Below are positions 1 to 11,928 of a stretch of 64,000 bases of DNA, one piece after another; the first letter of the stretch is position 1, and each line of letters starts with the position of its first letter. The stretch spans positions 13,211,001 through 13,275,000 of the forward strand of contig OX327683.1 of assembly GCA_946807835.1 (NCBI GenBank). The letters are read 5' to 3'. A program made the position numbers and the translations under genes. The notes beneath the pieces are model-generated. The model saw only the letters and a list, made by a program, of their open reading frames with translations. It did not search any database and was not told where the DNA came from. This DNA comes from Ailanthus altissimus. Its lineage: Eukaryota > Streptophyta > Magnoliopsida > Sapindales > Simaroubaceae.

Positions 1-1523
1 TGAAGGGAAATCCTTTTGTTCCAAAAACAATAGCCTCTTATATTCCAACAAGGACATTGGCATCTTAGTAACTGATGCGATATTTATATATCTTAAAATT
101 AAGTGTAAGTATACACTATCGTTTGTCAGTAATAATGGGACAAAAGAGTCGGATGTCGAATCCACAAGGATAATTTCTTTTTTTGTTACCAAGTACTAAA
201 ATTTTATCTTTCTAATAATTATTCAGAAAAATCAAAATCTAAGAATGAATTTTGAAAAATATAAAGGTAAGAACACAATGTAAATAGTTATTGAAAATAC
301 CAATATAGAGAAAACTTAGGGTTAACACCATCCCTCAATATGTTTTCCAATGATTAATCTTCTAATATTTAATTCAATTAATTCTTGTTATTGATCAAGA
401 CACTAATGTATTCACAAAACCTCTCCCAACGTTATGCAATTGTACCGTAATTTACCAAATACCTATATTTCTATGGTTGTTGTAATAAATTAAGATTTAT
501 TAAGATTAAGTCTTATTAATCATACATGCCAATTAGTTATATTCATATCCTAATTTGAAACTTATATATGCAACATTGAATGTTACCCTACAATCATGTA
601 TCAAATTACCTAGTTCTAAATATAATGATTCCTCTTCCTAATTTATCAAAATATTACTAAGTCATTCACCATATATTGGCCAAATATATTTAAGCATTAA
701 AAACAAATAATTTGATTAACAAAGAACTAAGTTTATTAAATATTAGAAAGCTATGGCAATTTAGCGCACATATTGAGTTCAATTATTAACCCTAGAAAGA
801 AAATTTAGGTCATGGCTACAAGAGAACAATAATAAAAAATAATAAGATAACATGATACAATCAATAGCAAAACAATATGGACGTCGAATTACTCTTGATT
901 GTGCTGCCTAAGGAACTCTTGATGCCAAAAAATGCTTTGAAGTTCTCTTTATAACTGCTTCAATTATGCATCTATTTCTTTGTAAGACTTGCATTGTATG
1001 TCTCTTGAGTGTCTTGTGTGTTCATAGATGCTGTTTTAAGGCTGGGGACGAGTGGCCTTTTATAAAGATTGATTTGAGCTTGAAATCTTCAATTCTTGTT
1101 GGGTCAGGAATCGCACTATCGCAGGGATGCTATCATGCCGTCATTGGGGCATTGCGTTCAAAGCCTGTATCATTAGAGCAATGAAGACATAGCGTTGGGG
1201 AGCTGGACCATCGCTGGTGCGATAGTAAATTGGCACTGGGGCGCTGAACTACTATTTAAACAGGTCGCTATAAATAAACAATAATGCACATAAATAGCCA
1301 TTTATTCTTATAAAATAATAAAATATCAAAATAAAAATATGAGAAAATAGATGAAAAATATGCCCTTATCAGTGTTTGCCCGTATCAATGGCTAAACAAA
1401 GGATTACGTATGGGAAATATTGAAACCGTTCTTTCCAACGATATTGCTACTATTTTTTCCAGCTTTTGTTGTTGTTGGAACTATGTGTATGGATCAAAAC
1501 TATCCCTATGTCATATGTAAGCA
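1..1523. other. Noncoding repeat-derived DNA left of the solo LTR
   Basis: There is no credible gene here. The stretch is AT-rich, with scattered stops in all frames. Around 100-175 it has the wording typical of plant LTR-retroelement noncoding regions (a conserved stretch ending in 'gaatccacaagga'). Between 1080 and 1260 it holds a more GC-rich segment with short GGGGCATT or GGGGCGCT words that recur at 3890-4200. The 72-codon frame at 966-1184 has no family resemblance. The text resembles the 3' noncoding regions of Tat/Athila-type gypsy elements, but that is an inference from style only. Confidence 0.4.
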
Positions 1524-1528
1524 TTAAG
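1524..1528. repeat. Left target-site duplication TTAAG
   Basis: TTAAG immediately precedes the TGACAGG end of the solo LTR and matches 3471-3475. Confidence 0.8.
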
Positions 1529-3470
1529 TGACAGGACCTGCCCGAGACCCTCTACAGTAATCCCAGCGGCCTGTTGGGCACCTTAACCGAAGTTCTTTAG
1601 AATAAAACTGTGTAAGTTAAGAAATTCCACGAGGCTAACCCCTTTTTAGTTCTTGCTATTATTGAGAAAATCTTGAAATATACATGGAAATGACTTCTTA
1701 ATTTTTTTTAAAAAAATGGAGATGTGAATATAAACATATAATATGCAATCGGTAGATCAAAAACTATTAAAGCCCTCGCTTAGCCATTTTTTTCTAAACT
1801 ATACCAATGGTAACCCTAAAGCTCTATTCTTACGCAACGACTTAACTAGCACTACACACGTGAGTAGGTCATGGGGCGCCTCAACTAGCACCGTCCACAG
1901 TGACATCTCTAGACATCTCACTGGCTATGCAGTGAAATCCTACATCGCCTACATATAGCTAGACAATACCCCGTACACATAGAGCGACTCACATGACTCG
2001 ACAGCCCGACTTCCCGAAGTTAGTTACACACCCCCAATACCTGCCCATGTGTATGGGATATACTAGCCGGGTCTAATACCATCACCACCACTATAATCTG
2101 AGGGTACCAATGGCCTTTGAAATAATTATAGTAATTTTAAAATTATTTCTTAAACCGAACATGTAAAAGCATATCTATAGATATATATCAAAATCATAAA
2201 TCATGTCTATGCATTAAAAGCACATAAAACATACATTTTCATTATGCGGAAACATAATAAACAAAAGATAAAACAAAAATTACAGATTTTCACTCACAAC
2301 TGCTCCGAGCTCAATTTCGGTTTGGAGTTCTGCTCCCGTTACCGGTCTCAACTTTCTTCACCTATATGCCATAAATGACATTTAAAACTAATTCAAACAC
2401 TAAAATTTTATTTAACTACTAAACGAGCTAATCGGCATACAAAGCCTGGATGGATACTACTTTCTGATTTTTATTTATGGAGTCATTTAATCTAATCTAA
2501 CTCACCATCTGATACCCTGAAAATTTCGTAACACCTTATAACATTGGTTGGACATAATTGCCCTTCACCTTATCAAAATGGATAATTATGTCCCATTTTC
2601 TTCATTTTATTTAATTTTTCATCATCTATATACATTCAATTTACATAAGGTACTATTTATACACAACAATTCAATCAAAACACAACTCAACCCTAACTTC
2701 CTTAAAGTGACAGAATTTACATCAACCACCTAACATATTTCTTTTCTCAATTTCTTGTTCCAATAGCATCAAAATCAAGCCAATTTCATTCTAATGCCCT
2801 AATTATAACCAATTAAAGTCTTTACATCACAATCACCCAAAACCCTAATTCTTACCTTGCAAATTTCTTTAATTTGATGACTCTTTCAAGCTTCATACTA
2901 GAATTCAACTCAATCTAAACCAAGAATACACACAAGAACATCAATTGAAGCAACCTTGAAAGTTCACATATCAACCTTACAAAACATGCTTTTCTAACCT
3001 CTTTTTCTTGGATTTTCACTAATGAAGACTTCAATTAATCTTAAAAACTTGTATATGACCTTATTTTAGTTTAATTAAGCATGAAAAATTATTTTTTTAA
3101 AAAAATTTAAAATTTCTTTGTAGTAGCCCCCTCTTCACTTGGATGAATTTGCTTCTCTTTTGCTCTAATTGGTCCATTCTTTAATACATAGATTGTGTTT
3201 CTCAACAATGGCTTGTTCCATACATAACCCTTAAATGGAGATTCATGTGGTAAATTAAAATTTCCTTTTCCAAGCCAAGTCTAAAAATATTCTAGGGTCG
3301 TTCGACGCTCCGAATGAGTGTGAAATTACCAAATTAGGCCTAATATCTCTCACGTGCACCATAGAAAAAAATATTTCTAATAGGGTTAGAATCAGGTAAT
3401 CCTACAGTGTCTTTATTACTCTATATCGAAATTTAGGCGCTAATACTACTAATAGAGATTGGATATTACA
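1529..3470 (-). mobile_element. Solo LTR with 5-bp target-site duplication
   Basis: A 1,942-bp block begins TGACAGGACCTGCCC and ends GGATATTACA. It is flanked on both sides by the identical pentamer TTAAG (1524-1528 and 3471-3475). Read on the minus strand it starts TGTAATATCC and ends GGTCCTGTCA, so the TG...CA rule holds. There is no internal coding domain, primer site or second LTR, so this is a solo LTR left by LTR-LTR recombination. The perfect duplication suggests the insertion is not among the oldest here. The minus orientation is chosen from the TGTAA start usual for gypsy LTRs and is less certain than the boundaries. Confidence 0.8.
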
Positions 3471-3475
3471 TTAAG
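3471..3475. repeat. Right target-site duplication TTAAG
   Basis: TTAAG immediately follows the ATTACA end of the solo LTR and matches 1524-1528. Confidence 0.8.
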
Positions 3476-4420
3476 TACCAACAAAATGAATTAAAACTAA
3501 GTTCATGCAGTTAAAGTTGAAATATTTACAAATATATAGTTATGTTCAAGACTACAATCTTAGACAAGTGTATTTAGTTCAATATAATGAAGTTCAGATT
3601 ACAAAATACAAGATATAACATAATAAAATCATGTTTAGATCAATAAATACATAAATTAAGTTCAAATGATCTTACCAGGCCTTGGTTCTAATGCTTCCCT
3701 TGCTAGTATTAGCCTCCCATATTGATCCTTCTCCAAATGGGTTCCAAGTGTAGAAATGTATTTCTTTGTAGTAAAAATATATGATTTTGACCTAGACCGT
3801 GCTCCCTAAATGATGAGATGAAGGTGAAATATTTCAAAGCTCATAAAAGTCCAAAATATTTGGCTTTATATAGTGTAGGAAATAACTGTAATGTCGCAGT
3901 GTTTCTCCTTAGAATGCAGGGGAGTTCCTAACTATCATGTATGAGCACTACAACATTCTTCTTCTTGCAACGCTAGGTCGTTTTGACACTGTGGCATTGC
4001 TTTCTAGCACTAGGGCATTGAAAAAGTGATGCGGCTGCATTGACTTTCAATATTGGGGCATTGGAGATCTTGAAAACTTTATGGATTCCATGTTAGTCAT
4101 TCTTCACATTAACACTGCCACGTTAAAATTCCCAAAAACTTTGGGGTGTTCTATGCTTTAACGTTGGGGCGTTCATCTGGAGCATTGTCTTCTAGAATGC
4201 AGCCGAATCCAGTCTTTTTCTACACTTATATATCTAAATTTTTCACTCTTTGGCTTCCTTTTTGATGTTTTTCTTTCTCATTAGTCCATTCAAGTGCTTG
4301 TCCTATAATTTCAACACAAGTATGTATAAATAGACCAATTACTTAAAGGCTTATCAAACTCTACCAAACTTAGACAATTGCTTGTCTTCGAGCAATGTGA
4401 AGGAAAAATACACTCAATAA

Positions 4421-4506
4421 AGTTAACTGACTCAACACAAAACTAAAACGAACATTAAAAATAAGTTAACTGACTCAACACAAAACTAAAATGAACATTA
4501 AAAATT
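4421..4506. repeat. Two tandem copies of a 43-bp unit
   Basis: The unit beginning AGTTAACTGACTCAACACA occurs at 4421-4463 and again at 4464-4506. The copies differ by about one base (aaaacgaac against aaaatgaac). Confidence 0.85.
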
Positions 4507-4704
4507 AAAGTATGAATACTAAAGACGCACATATATAAGTTAAATAAAAAATAACTAAAATATGGTCAAGTTGTCACAATGATTACTTAATCGCCTCAGA
4601 GATTATCCCACTAAACTTTTACTCATTTGAAAACAATTAGAACTATTCAACAATCCATAAACACCAAAATTAAACACTTTTCTTCTTCCATACAAGAAAT
4701 CAAT

Positions 4705-4720
4705 TGTGTGTGTGTGTGTG
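4705..4720. repeat. (TG)8 microsatellite
   Basis: Eight uninterrupted TG units, followed by TATGTG. Confidence 0.9.
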
Positions 4721-4972
4721 TATGTGTTAGGCGGGAATTACTTAAGTTTAACCTGAATTGGCTCAATAACTTAGAGTTATATAGTAAACTATTGTCTTGG
4801 AACATTTTGAGTCTAGGACGCTAACATAGGCTAGTCTTTCTTATAATTCTCCACCAATGTAGGTATGTGCATGAAGAAGGATCAATTAGAACTTTCATTG
4901 GCTTGTAATGTAAGACTATGGTCAAAGTGAGATTTAGATGAACTTATTTGGCTCATTAAACACCATGAACAC

Positions 4973-5710
4973 TGATGCGAACCAGACCTAAAAAGGTGAA
5001 ACCCAGCACCAATACGTTGTTAAAAAACCCAGAAACGCTAAATCAGATTCAAGAAAGAGAACCAAGACCTGTTGTCTAATTAAAAGACAAGAAACAAGGT
5101 TATATGATGAGTAAAAAGTAAGATTTATGCACCACAAGATGAATTGGATAAAAAGAATCACAAGTTCTCAAAAGAACAAAGCTGGATAGTTTTTAATCTC
5201 TCTCAAATTTTAAAATAATAAAGTCTGTTGTTTCTCAGGCTTTAACAAGGTATTTATAGCCCTTAGAAACCCTAAAATCAAAAGGAAATATACTTATTCC
5301 CTGCCAAATAAGGATTAGACTTAATAAGGAAGGTTCAGCCCTAATCCTTATTTGTATAGTTTTGACAATTTCAAATGAAATAAATTTAACAACTTTAATA
5401 AGGTTTTTTCCTAGCCTTAAATAGCATAGGCATGCCCAAATATATCTTAAATAACATAATTAGGCTTTATTACTAATATTAGCCCACTAATATTTAGTAC
5501 AAATATATTCTTCAATCTTGGGCTTGAATTAAATTTACTAGGCCTTGTTCTTCTTGTGCAAATATAACCCCTTGTGTCTTGGCCCAACTAGCTTCAATAA
5601 GCCCCTGCAAAGCTTAACGCACCCTTTTAACTTTAGCCCTCGTGATTGGACCATCCTTAATGTGCAACGAATCATGATTGCTTCTATTGTTGCTACCTTG
5701 ATTTTCATCA
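4973..5710 (-). repeat. 3' LTR of element A
   Basis: A 738-bp LTR running TGATGAAAATCAAGG...TTCGCATCA on the minus strand. Its partner is 14618-15388, which shares long stretches such as 'aggtgaaaccca' and 'acaaagctggatag'. The last 32 or so pol codons and the stop (5614-5616) lie inside this LTR. Confidence 0.8.
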
Positions 5711-6145
5711 CTTCTCTTCCCTTCAGAAAGATTTGTCCTCAAATCTTCATCACCTATATCAAAAAGAGAAAGATCAAAAACGTTAAAAGTAGCACTAACA
5801 TTATACTCACCAGGCAAATCTAATTTATAAGCATTGTCATTGATCCTCTCAATGATATGAAATGGAAATCTTTCCTTCCGCATATGCAACCATACCCACT
5901 TGTTTGCGCCCTCTATTAACTTGCTTAGCGTATTGCTCATTACGCTTCTCTATATGCTGCCTAACTTTCTCAGGTAATTGCCTTACAAATTCTGCATTTT
6001 GTTTACCATCAAGATTCGCCTTTTCCTCAATTGGTAGTGGAAGTAAGTCCAATGGTGTTAATGGATTAAAACCATAAACAACCTTGAATGGTGAAAAGTC
6101 AGTGGTACTATGCACACTCCTATTATAAGCAAATAATCCTCTCAA
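5614..6145 (-). pseudogene. Element A integrase C-terminal region and CR-like tail
   Basis: This is the last part of the pol polyprotein. The upstream frame (5849-6145) has the integrase connector ([28 protein letters not shown]). The downstream frame (5614-5940) has the C-terminal fold ([36 protein letters not shown]) and then GPITRAKVKRVR before the stop. A frameshift near 5930 joins the two. The 'NDNAYKxxLPGEY...SATFNVxDL' stretch is what CRM-clade elements carry in place of a standard chromodomain, and it is thought to guide insertion to centromeric chromatin. The final codons extend into the LTR. Confidence 0.75.
5711..5726 (-). other. Polypurine tract of element A
   Basis: On the minus strand GAAGGGAAGAGAAG directly precedes the TGATGAAAATC start of the 3' LTR. 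This is the place and composition expected for the plus-strand priming tract. Confidence 0.75.
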
Positions 6146-6471
6146 TTCTTCAAGTTCTTTTGAATTATAGAACGCAATAAAGCTCCTAATGTCCTATTCA
6201 CCACTTCAGTTTGTCCATCTATTTGTGGATGGCATGTTGTTGAAAATAACAACTTTGTTCCTAGCCTCTTCCACAAAGTTCTCCAAAAATGACTAAGGAA
6301 TTTAACATCGCGATCGGACACTATGCTTCTTGGCACACCATGCAATCTAACCACTTCTTTGAAGAATAAATCAGCAATAAATCAGCAAAACCTGTCAACC
6401 ACAACAAAAATACTATCTCGGCCCCGTTTGGACCTAGGTAAACCCAATACAAAATTCATAGAAATGTTAGT
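6142..6471 (-). pseudogene. Element A integrase catalytic core
   Basis: The frame at 6142-6354 shows [14 protein letters not shown] (with the second catalytic Asp) and [16 protein letters not shown] (with the catalytic Glu), both hallmarks of the retroviral-type integrase core. The first Asp region lies in 6355-6471, where the frame is broken near 6360-6380 by a short duplication of 'aataaatcagca'. This core would carry out 3' processing and strand transfer, but the breaks mean no working enzyme is made. Confidence 0.75.
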
Positions 6472-6973
6472 CTAAGGGTCACTAGGTACAGGCAAAGGTG
6501 TATACAAACCATGAGGCATAATTTTAGACTTAGCTTGTTTACAAGTAACACATCTTTCGCACAATGTTTTTACATCAGATTTCATACATGGCCAAAAGAA
6601 ATGTTCTTCTAAAATATCTAAAGTCGTTTTAACCCCAAAATGCCTCATTAAACCTCCTCCATGAACCTCTTTAACAAGCAACTCCCATAAAGATGATTAA
6701 GGCACATAGAACTTGTTTTCCCTAAATAAGAATCCATCATGCCTATAAAACTTACTAAAGATAGTTTTCTTGCAAGCGTTGAATACATTAGCAAAATCAT
6801 GGTCTTCACCATACAATTCCTTAATATATTCAAACCCTAATAATTTTTGCATCCAAAGTCGTGAGTAAAATATACCTTCTAGATAATGCATTTGCCACAA
6901 TATTTTCCTTCCCTTGTTTATACTTGATTACATAAGGGAATGTCTCAATAAATTCAATCCATTTAGCATGCCT
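6472..6973 (-). pseudogene. Element A integrase zinc finger and RNase H-IN linker
   Basis: The frame at 6472-6681 contains the HHCC zinc-binding domain: the His residues in EVHGGGLMRHFG and the CERCVTCKQAKSK pair of cysteines. Upstream, 6697-6973 encodes the linker in shifted frames ([18 protein letters not shown]), a wording typical of CRM-type elements. At least two frameshifts lie between 6648 and 6900. Confidence 0.7.
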
Positions 6974-7789
6974 TCAAATGAGTTTTTCCTGACTCTTCAA
7001 ATGCTTTAAGCTCTCATGATCAGTGTGAATGACAAACTCCTTGGGCCATAAATAATGTTGCCATGTCTCTAAAGCTCGAACCAATGCGTATAACTCCTTG
7101 TCATAGGTTGGATAATTCAAGGTTGCCCCACTTAGCTTTTCACTGAAGTAGGCTAACGGTCGTCTCTCTTGCATCCAAACAGCGCCAATACCTACACCTG
7201 AAGCATCACATTCAACCTCAAATGTTTTAGAAAATTCAGGTAAAGCTAATAATAGTGCACTACAAAGTTTATCCTTAAGCAAGTTAAACGCCTCTTCTTG
7301 CACCTTTTCCCACTTGAATCCGACACTCTTCTTTATCACCTCCGTCAATGGTGCAGATAAGGTGCTAAAATCTTTTACAAACCTTCTATAAAAGCTTGTC
7401 AAAACATGGAAACTATGCACATCCCCAATTGACTTAGGTGTCGGCCATTCCTTGATCGCCTTGACCTTTTCCTCGTCTACTTCAATTCCCTTAGCTGAAA
7501 TAACAAAACTCAAAAATACAACTCTATCTGTACAAAAGCAGCACTTTTTTAGATTAGCATATAACTTTTCTTGCCTTAAGACATTAAGCAATAATTGCAA
7601 GTGGTCAACATGCTCTTCCACACTCTTGCTATACACTAAGATGTCATCAAAATAAACAACAACAAATTTACCAATGAATGCTCGCAAAACATGATTCAAT
7701 AAACGCATGAATTTACTAGGTGCATTAGTTAAACCAAAAGGCATTACTAACCACTCATATAAACCATGTTTTGTTTTAAATGCAGTTTT
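6974..7789 (-). pseudogene. Element A reverse transcriptase C-part and RNase H
   Basis: The open frame (256 codons from 7744) begins at RT motif [12 protein letters not shown] and holds the catalytic box [16 protein letters not shown] thumb and RNase H follow ([57 protein letters not shown]). The YFDD aspartates and the RNase H DAS and TDH motifs are kept. Upstream it is cut off from the rest of RT by one in-frame TGA at 7790-7792, where sister elements have TGG (DEWKTAF). Confidence 0.8.
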
Positions 7790-8088
7790 TCATTCATCAC
7801 TTTCACGCATCCTAATTTGATGATATCCACTTTTTAAATCAATCCTAGTAAACACATAAGACCTATGCAACTCATCTAACATGTTATCTAACCTAGGAAT
7901 TGGATGTCTATACTTTACAGTGATTTTGTTGACGGCTCGACAATCAACACACATTCGCCAAGATCCATCCTTCTTAGGTACCAATAACACAGGAACGGCA
8001 CATGGAGTCATACTCTCACGCACATATCTTTCCCAATTAATTCACCAACTTGCCTTTCTAACTCCTTCGTCTCCTTGGGATTAATTCT
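7790..8088 (-). pseudogene. Element A reverse transcriptase N-part, truncated
   Basis: Residues [34 protein letters not shown] and [13 protein letters not shown] are RT motifs 1-3 of Ty3/gypsy. The polyprotein ends abruptly at 8088, where the LTR of element B begins. The missing upstream part (gag end, protease, first RT residues) is absent from the other side of element B, so it was deleted. Confidence 0.75.
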
Positions 8089-8846
8089 TGATATGAACCT
8101 TGCCAACAATGTGACAAAACCCAGTACCACAATATGGAATTGAACTTGAGATCTTCAAGACGCAAGTTTGACAAGTCTTGACCCTTGAGTTAGCAAACCA
8201 AGAACCAAGACTATGGATGGATATAGGACGCCACACTAAGAAACCCCAAGGACACTTCAAGAATCTAGGTGATAAGTCCGGTTGTTTGAACGCAACAAGA
8301 ATAAGCTTGATAAGTTCAAGTTCTTTCAAGAATGAAAGAAGACACAAAAACTCTCAAATTGTATTTTCTGAAATCTGTCCTCCCACTCTCAATCCCCATG
8401 GTATTTATAGAGACCATAAGAGATGTCAAGTTATACATTTCAAATACAAATTTCAAACTTACAACTAATACAACAATTGAAGTAACAAAATTCAAACTTA
8501 ATCAAATTTCCAGAAAACATGCCTAAATCAAAGGGATTAGGTTTCTTTGAATAATCAAATCTCCAGAAATTCTGCCTTAATCAAAGTGATTAGGTTTCCT
8601 TGAATCTGATTTGGACTTATTTAAAATGTATTTGGGCTTATGCTAGGTCTCTATGTGTTTGCCCTCCCACAAACTTGTTCAATCAGCCCATTTAATGCTT
8701 CTTTAAATTGTTTAGCTCTAAGTCTTGTGATTGGCCCATTTGGCAAACTTAATGTATCATGTGATTGATGGACTTGAGCCTTTCCAAGCCTACGTGCGAG
8801 TTCTTTCTCTTGTATGCGTATAGGCTGTGCAGTGTCATTTGCATCA
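8089..8846 (-). repeat. 3' LTR of element B
   Basis: A 758-bp LTR running TGATGCAAATGACACTG...GGTTCATATCA on the minus strand. The pol reading frame continues through its first 196 bp to the stop at 8651-8653. Bases 8089-8335 match 13946-14187. Confidence 0.75.
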
Positions 8847-9960
8847 TTCTCCCCCTCTTGAAGAAAATTTGTCCTCAAATCGTCGTTTGCATCATCACCT
8901 ATATCGAAAGGAGATAAGTCAGAAACATTAAAGCTAGCACTAACACCATACTCATCAGGTAATTCAATTTTGTAAGCATTTTCATTTATGCGTTCTAATA
9001 CTCGAAACAGTCCATCACCCCTAGGAAGGAGTTTAGAACATCTTTACTCAAGAAAGTGGTCCTTTCTCATATGCAACCAAACCCAATCTTCTGGTTCAAA
9101 GACAACCTTCTTACGTCCCTTATTTGCCTGTTTGGCATATTGCTCCGTCCGCCATTCTATATTTTGCTTTGCTTTCTCATGAATCTGCTTAATAAAATCT
9201 GTTTTCTTTTTTCCATCTAAGTTAACACGTTCGCTGAAAGGTAAAGGAGTTAAATCAAAAGGAGTCAACGGATTAAACCCATAGACAATCTCAAATGGTG
9301 AAAACTTAGTTGCGGAATGAACACAACGATTATAAGCAAATTCAACATGCGGCAAACAATCTTTCTATGTTTTCAAATTTTTTTGTATGATAGCACGCAA
9401 CAAAGTAGATAAAGTTCTATTCACTACTTCAGTTTGACCATCAGTTTGTGGGTGACATGTAGTAGAGAACAACAATTTAGTTCCCAACTTTCCCCACAAA
9501 GTCTTCCAGTAATAGCTCAAGAATCGCGAGTCTCGATCAGAAACAATAGTCCTGGGCATGCCATGCAACCTAACAATCTCATTGAAAATAAATCGGCTAT
9601 ATGTGATGCATCATCGGTTTTATGGCATGCAATAAAATGTGATGCAACAACCACAAAAACTGAGTCTCTCCCCTTTTTAGTCCTAGGTAAGCCCAAAACA
9701 AAATCCATAGAGCTATCAACCCAAGTTGCATTAGGAATAGGGAGGGGTGTGTACAACCCATGTGGTTGATGCCTAGACTTAGCTTGCTTGCAAGTGATGC
9801 ATCTCGCACAAATCCTCTCTACATTATGTTTCATGTGTGGCCAAAAGAAATGCTCATGCAATACACCTAAAGTCTTTACTACCCCAAAGTGACCTATCAA
9901 ACCACCACCATGTGCTTCCCGAACAAGTAATTCACGTAAGGATGAATGTGGAACACACAA
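8651..9960 (-). pseudogene. Element B integrase with CR-like tail
   Basis: Integrase is spread over frames at 9517-9960, 9365-9568, 9044-9355 and 8651-8878. In order: the HHCC finger ([26 protein letters not shown]), core motifs ([18 protein letters not shown] with the first Asp, [10 protein letters not shown] with the second, [16 protein letters not shown] with the Glu), the connector ([29 protein letters not shown]), and the tail ending GPITRLRAKQFKEALNGLI. All three catalytic acids are visible. Frameshifts near 9560, 9360 and 8880-9043 break it. This enzyme would insert the element, and the tail is the CRM-type targeting region. Confidence 0.8.
8847..8861 (-). other. Polypurine tract of element B
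   Basis: CAAGAGGGGGAGAA on the minus strand directly precedes the TGATGCAAATG start of the 3' LTR. Confidence 0.75.
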
Positions 9961-10667
9961 TTTATTTTCTCGAAACAGAAAATTATCATGTAGATAAAAC
10001 TTCCACTTGCCCTTTTAGTGCAAATTTTAAACAAGTCATCAAAATCAGAATCGTTTGCATATAATTCCTTAATGTAATCAAATCCAAGCAATTTAACATC
10101 AAGGGTTGAAAGTAAAGCGTACGTGCGAGATAGTGCATCAGCAACTACATTTTTCTTACCTTGTTTATATTTGATCACATAGGGGAATGTTTCAATGAAC
10201 TCCACCCAACTTGCATGGCGTTTATTCAGCTTATGCTGTCCTTTTAAATGCTTCAAAGATTCATGATCTGTATGAATAACAAACTCTTTCGGCCATAGAT
10301 AGTGCTGCCAGGTCTCCAAAGTTTGAACTAATGCATACAATTCTTTGTCATAAATGGAATATTTTAGGACTACACCATTCAATTTCTCACTAAAGTATGC
10401 AACCGGTCTTCCCTCTTGCATCAACACTCCTCCAATACCTATACTTGAAGCATCACACTCAATTTCAAATGTTTTAGTGATGTTAGGTAAAACAAGTAAA
10501 GGTGCATTAGTTAATTTCTCTTTGATTGGCTTGAATGCTTTTTCTTGGTCATCTCCCCACTTAAATGGAACATTCTTCTTGATGACTTTAGTTAAGGGTG
10601 CGGCTATGCTACTAAAATCCCGAACAAAACGTTAGTAAAAACTAGCTAAGCCATGGAAGCTTCTAAC
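9897..10667 (-). pseudogene. Element B RNase H and connection domain
   Basis: The frame at 9897-10427 shows [54 protein letters not shown] and [19 protein letters not shown], which are RNase H plus the linker to integrase. The 10428-10667 part encodes the RT thumb and the [14 protein letters not shown] start of RNase H, but it contains a TAA near 10633 (a codon that is Q or Y in relatives). RNase H would remove the RNA strand during reverse transcription. Confidence 0.75.
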
Positions 10668-11689
10668 CTATGTCACTGAAGTAAGCATTGGCCAATCATG
10701 AATTGCCTTTACCTTTTCATCATCAACCTCAATTCCTTTAGAACTTACAACAAAACCAAGAAACACAAGTTTGTCCATGCAAAAAGTGCATTTCTTAAGG
10801 TTAGCAAACAACCTTTCTTTCCTTAAAACCTTTAAAACAAGCTTTAAGTGGTCAACATGAGCGTCTAGGCTTTTACTATATATCAGGATATCATCAAAGT
10901 ACACAACTACAAATTTGCCGATAAAAGCACGCAAAAAATGGTTCATAAGTCTCATGAAAGTACTAGGTGCATTAGTTAATCCAAAAGGCATAACTAACCA
11001 TTCATACAAACTATATTTTATTTTAAATGCAGTTTTCCATTCATCACATTCTGTTATCCTAATCTGATGGTATCCATTCTTGAGATCAATCTTAGAAAAC
11101 ACACAAGATCCATGTAGTTCATCTAACATATCATCTAATCGAGGAATAGGATGGCGATACTTTACCGTAATGTTGTTGATGGCTCGACAATCAACACATA
11201 TCCTCCATGTCGCATCCTTCTTAGGTACTAGTAAGACCGGAACTGCACAAGGACTCATGCTCTCTCTAACATATCCTTTCTCCATTAGCTCGTTAACTTG
11301 CTGTTGAAGTTCTTTCGTCTCCTCAGGATTACTTCTATAAGCGGGCCGGTTTGGAATTGTTGCACCCGGTATGAAATCAATTTGATGTTCAATTCCTTGA
11401 ATTGGAGGTAAGCCTAAAGGTACCTCCTCAAGAAAGACATCATCGAATTTTTGCAAAAGAGAAATAATATTGCTTGGCAAAGATCCAGCAAGATCATTAG
11501 TACACAAAAGGGCCTCCTTGTACATAAATACTATAAGCGGCTGTTGTGAAATTAAAGCTTTCTTGATCTCACATTTTTTTGCAATATAGTTATATTTTTC
11601 CTCTCTTGCACTCAAAAGGGCTGTAACTCTCTCATTTTCATTTTCACCATGTTTCATGCCTTTGCCTCTCTCTTTTTCTATCCTCTCAT
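10668..11689 (-). pseudogene. Element B reverse transcriptase
   Basis: This is the longest open frame in the window (358 codons, 10668-11744), with a continuous RT palm and fingers. Motifs in order: [89 protein letters not shown], and the catalytic box [14 protein letters not shown]. Both aspartates of YFDD are present. The frame stops at TSVT just before the thumb. RT copies the element's RNA into DNA, starting at the initiator-tRNA primer. This domain could still be translated on its own, but it is separated from gag and protease by stops. Confidence 0.8.
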
Positions 11690-11928
11690 TTTCTTTTCTC
11701 ACAGCTATGGATGGCCTCTCTCTCATTTTCTTTTCTCTTTTCACTCACTTTTTGCATCTTCAGTTGGTCTTCAAGAATTTGTTTTGGTGTCAATGGTACA
11801 AGTGTTATAGGCTGCTTCTTGATGATAAAAGAGTACCTGCTGGTGTAACCGTCATGGTCGTCCCAATAGGATGTGACATGCATGCATAGGTACCACATCA
11901 CAAAGTACCTCATCATCATATTTACCAA
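11690..11928 (-). pseudogene. Element B protease-RT linker
   Basis: This encodes HDGYTSRYSFIIKKQPITL and VPLTPKQILEDQ, followed by a charged Lys/Glu-rich stretch, the usual linker between protease and RT in these elements. A small deletion at the GRPW position (the WQYD residues are missing after LLGRP) shifts the frame against the protease part. Confidence 0.7.

Larger units (their letters stand above)
3476..4967. other. Noncoding repeat-derived DNA right of the solo LTR
   Basis: This continues the host sequence interrupted by the solo LTR and holds no credible gene. At 4360-4398 it reads 'ccaaacttagacaattgc' followed by 'ttgtcttcgagcaa'. Its reverse complement resembles the conserved GACAAGCAA...TAAGTTTGG stretch common in the 3' region of Tat-type Ty3/gypsy elements. 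A GGGGCATT-like word recurs at 3990-4170. Both point to an old minus-strand Tat-like element, but no protein domain remains to prove it. Confidence 0.4.

Noticed and set aside
966..1184. 72-codon frame with a hydrophobic, Cys-rich start that might be a secreted peptide.
   Set aside because: It lies in repeat-derived DNA, has no recognisable relatives and no promoter or intron context. Such frames are expected by chance.
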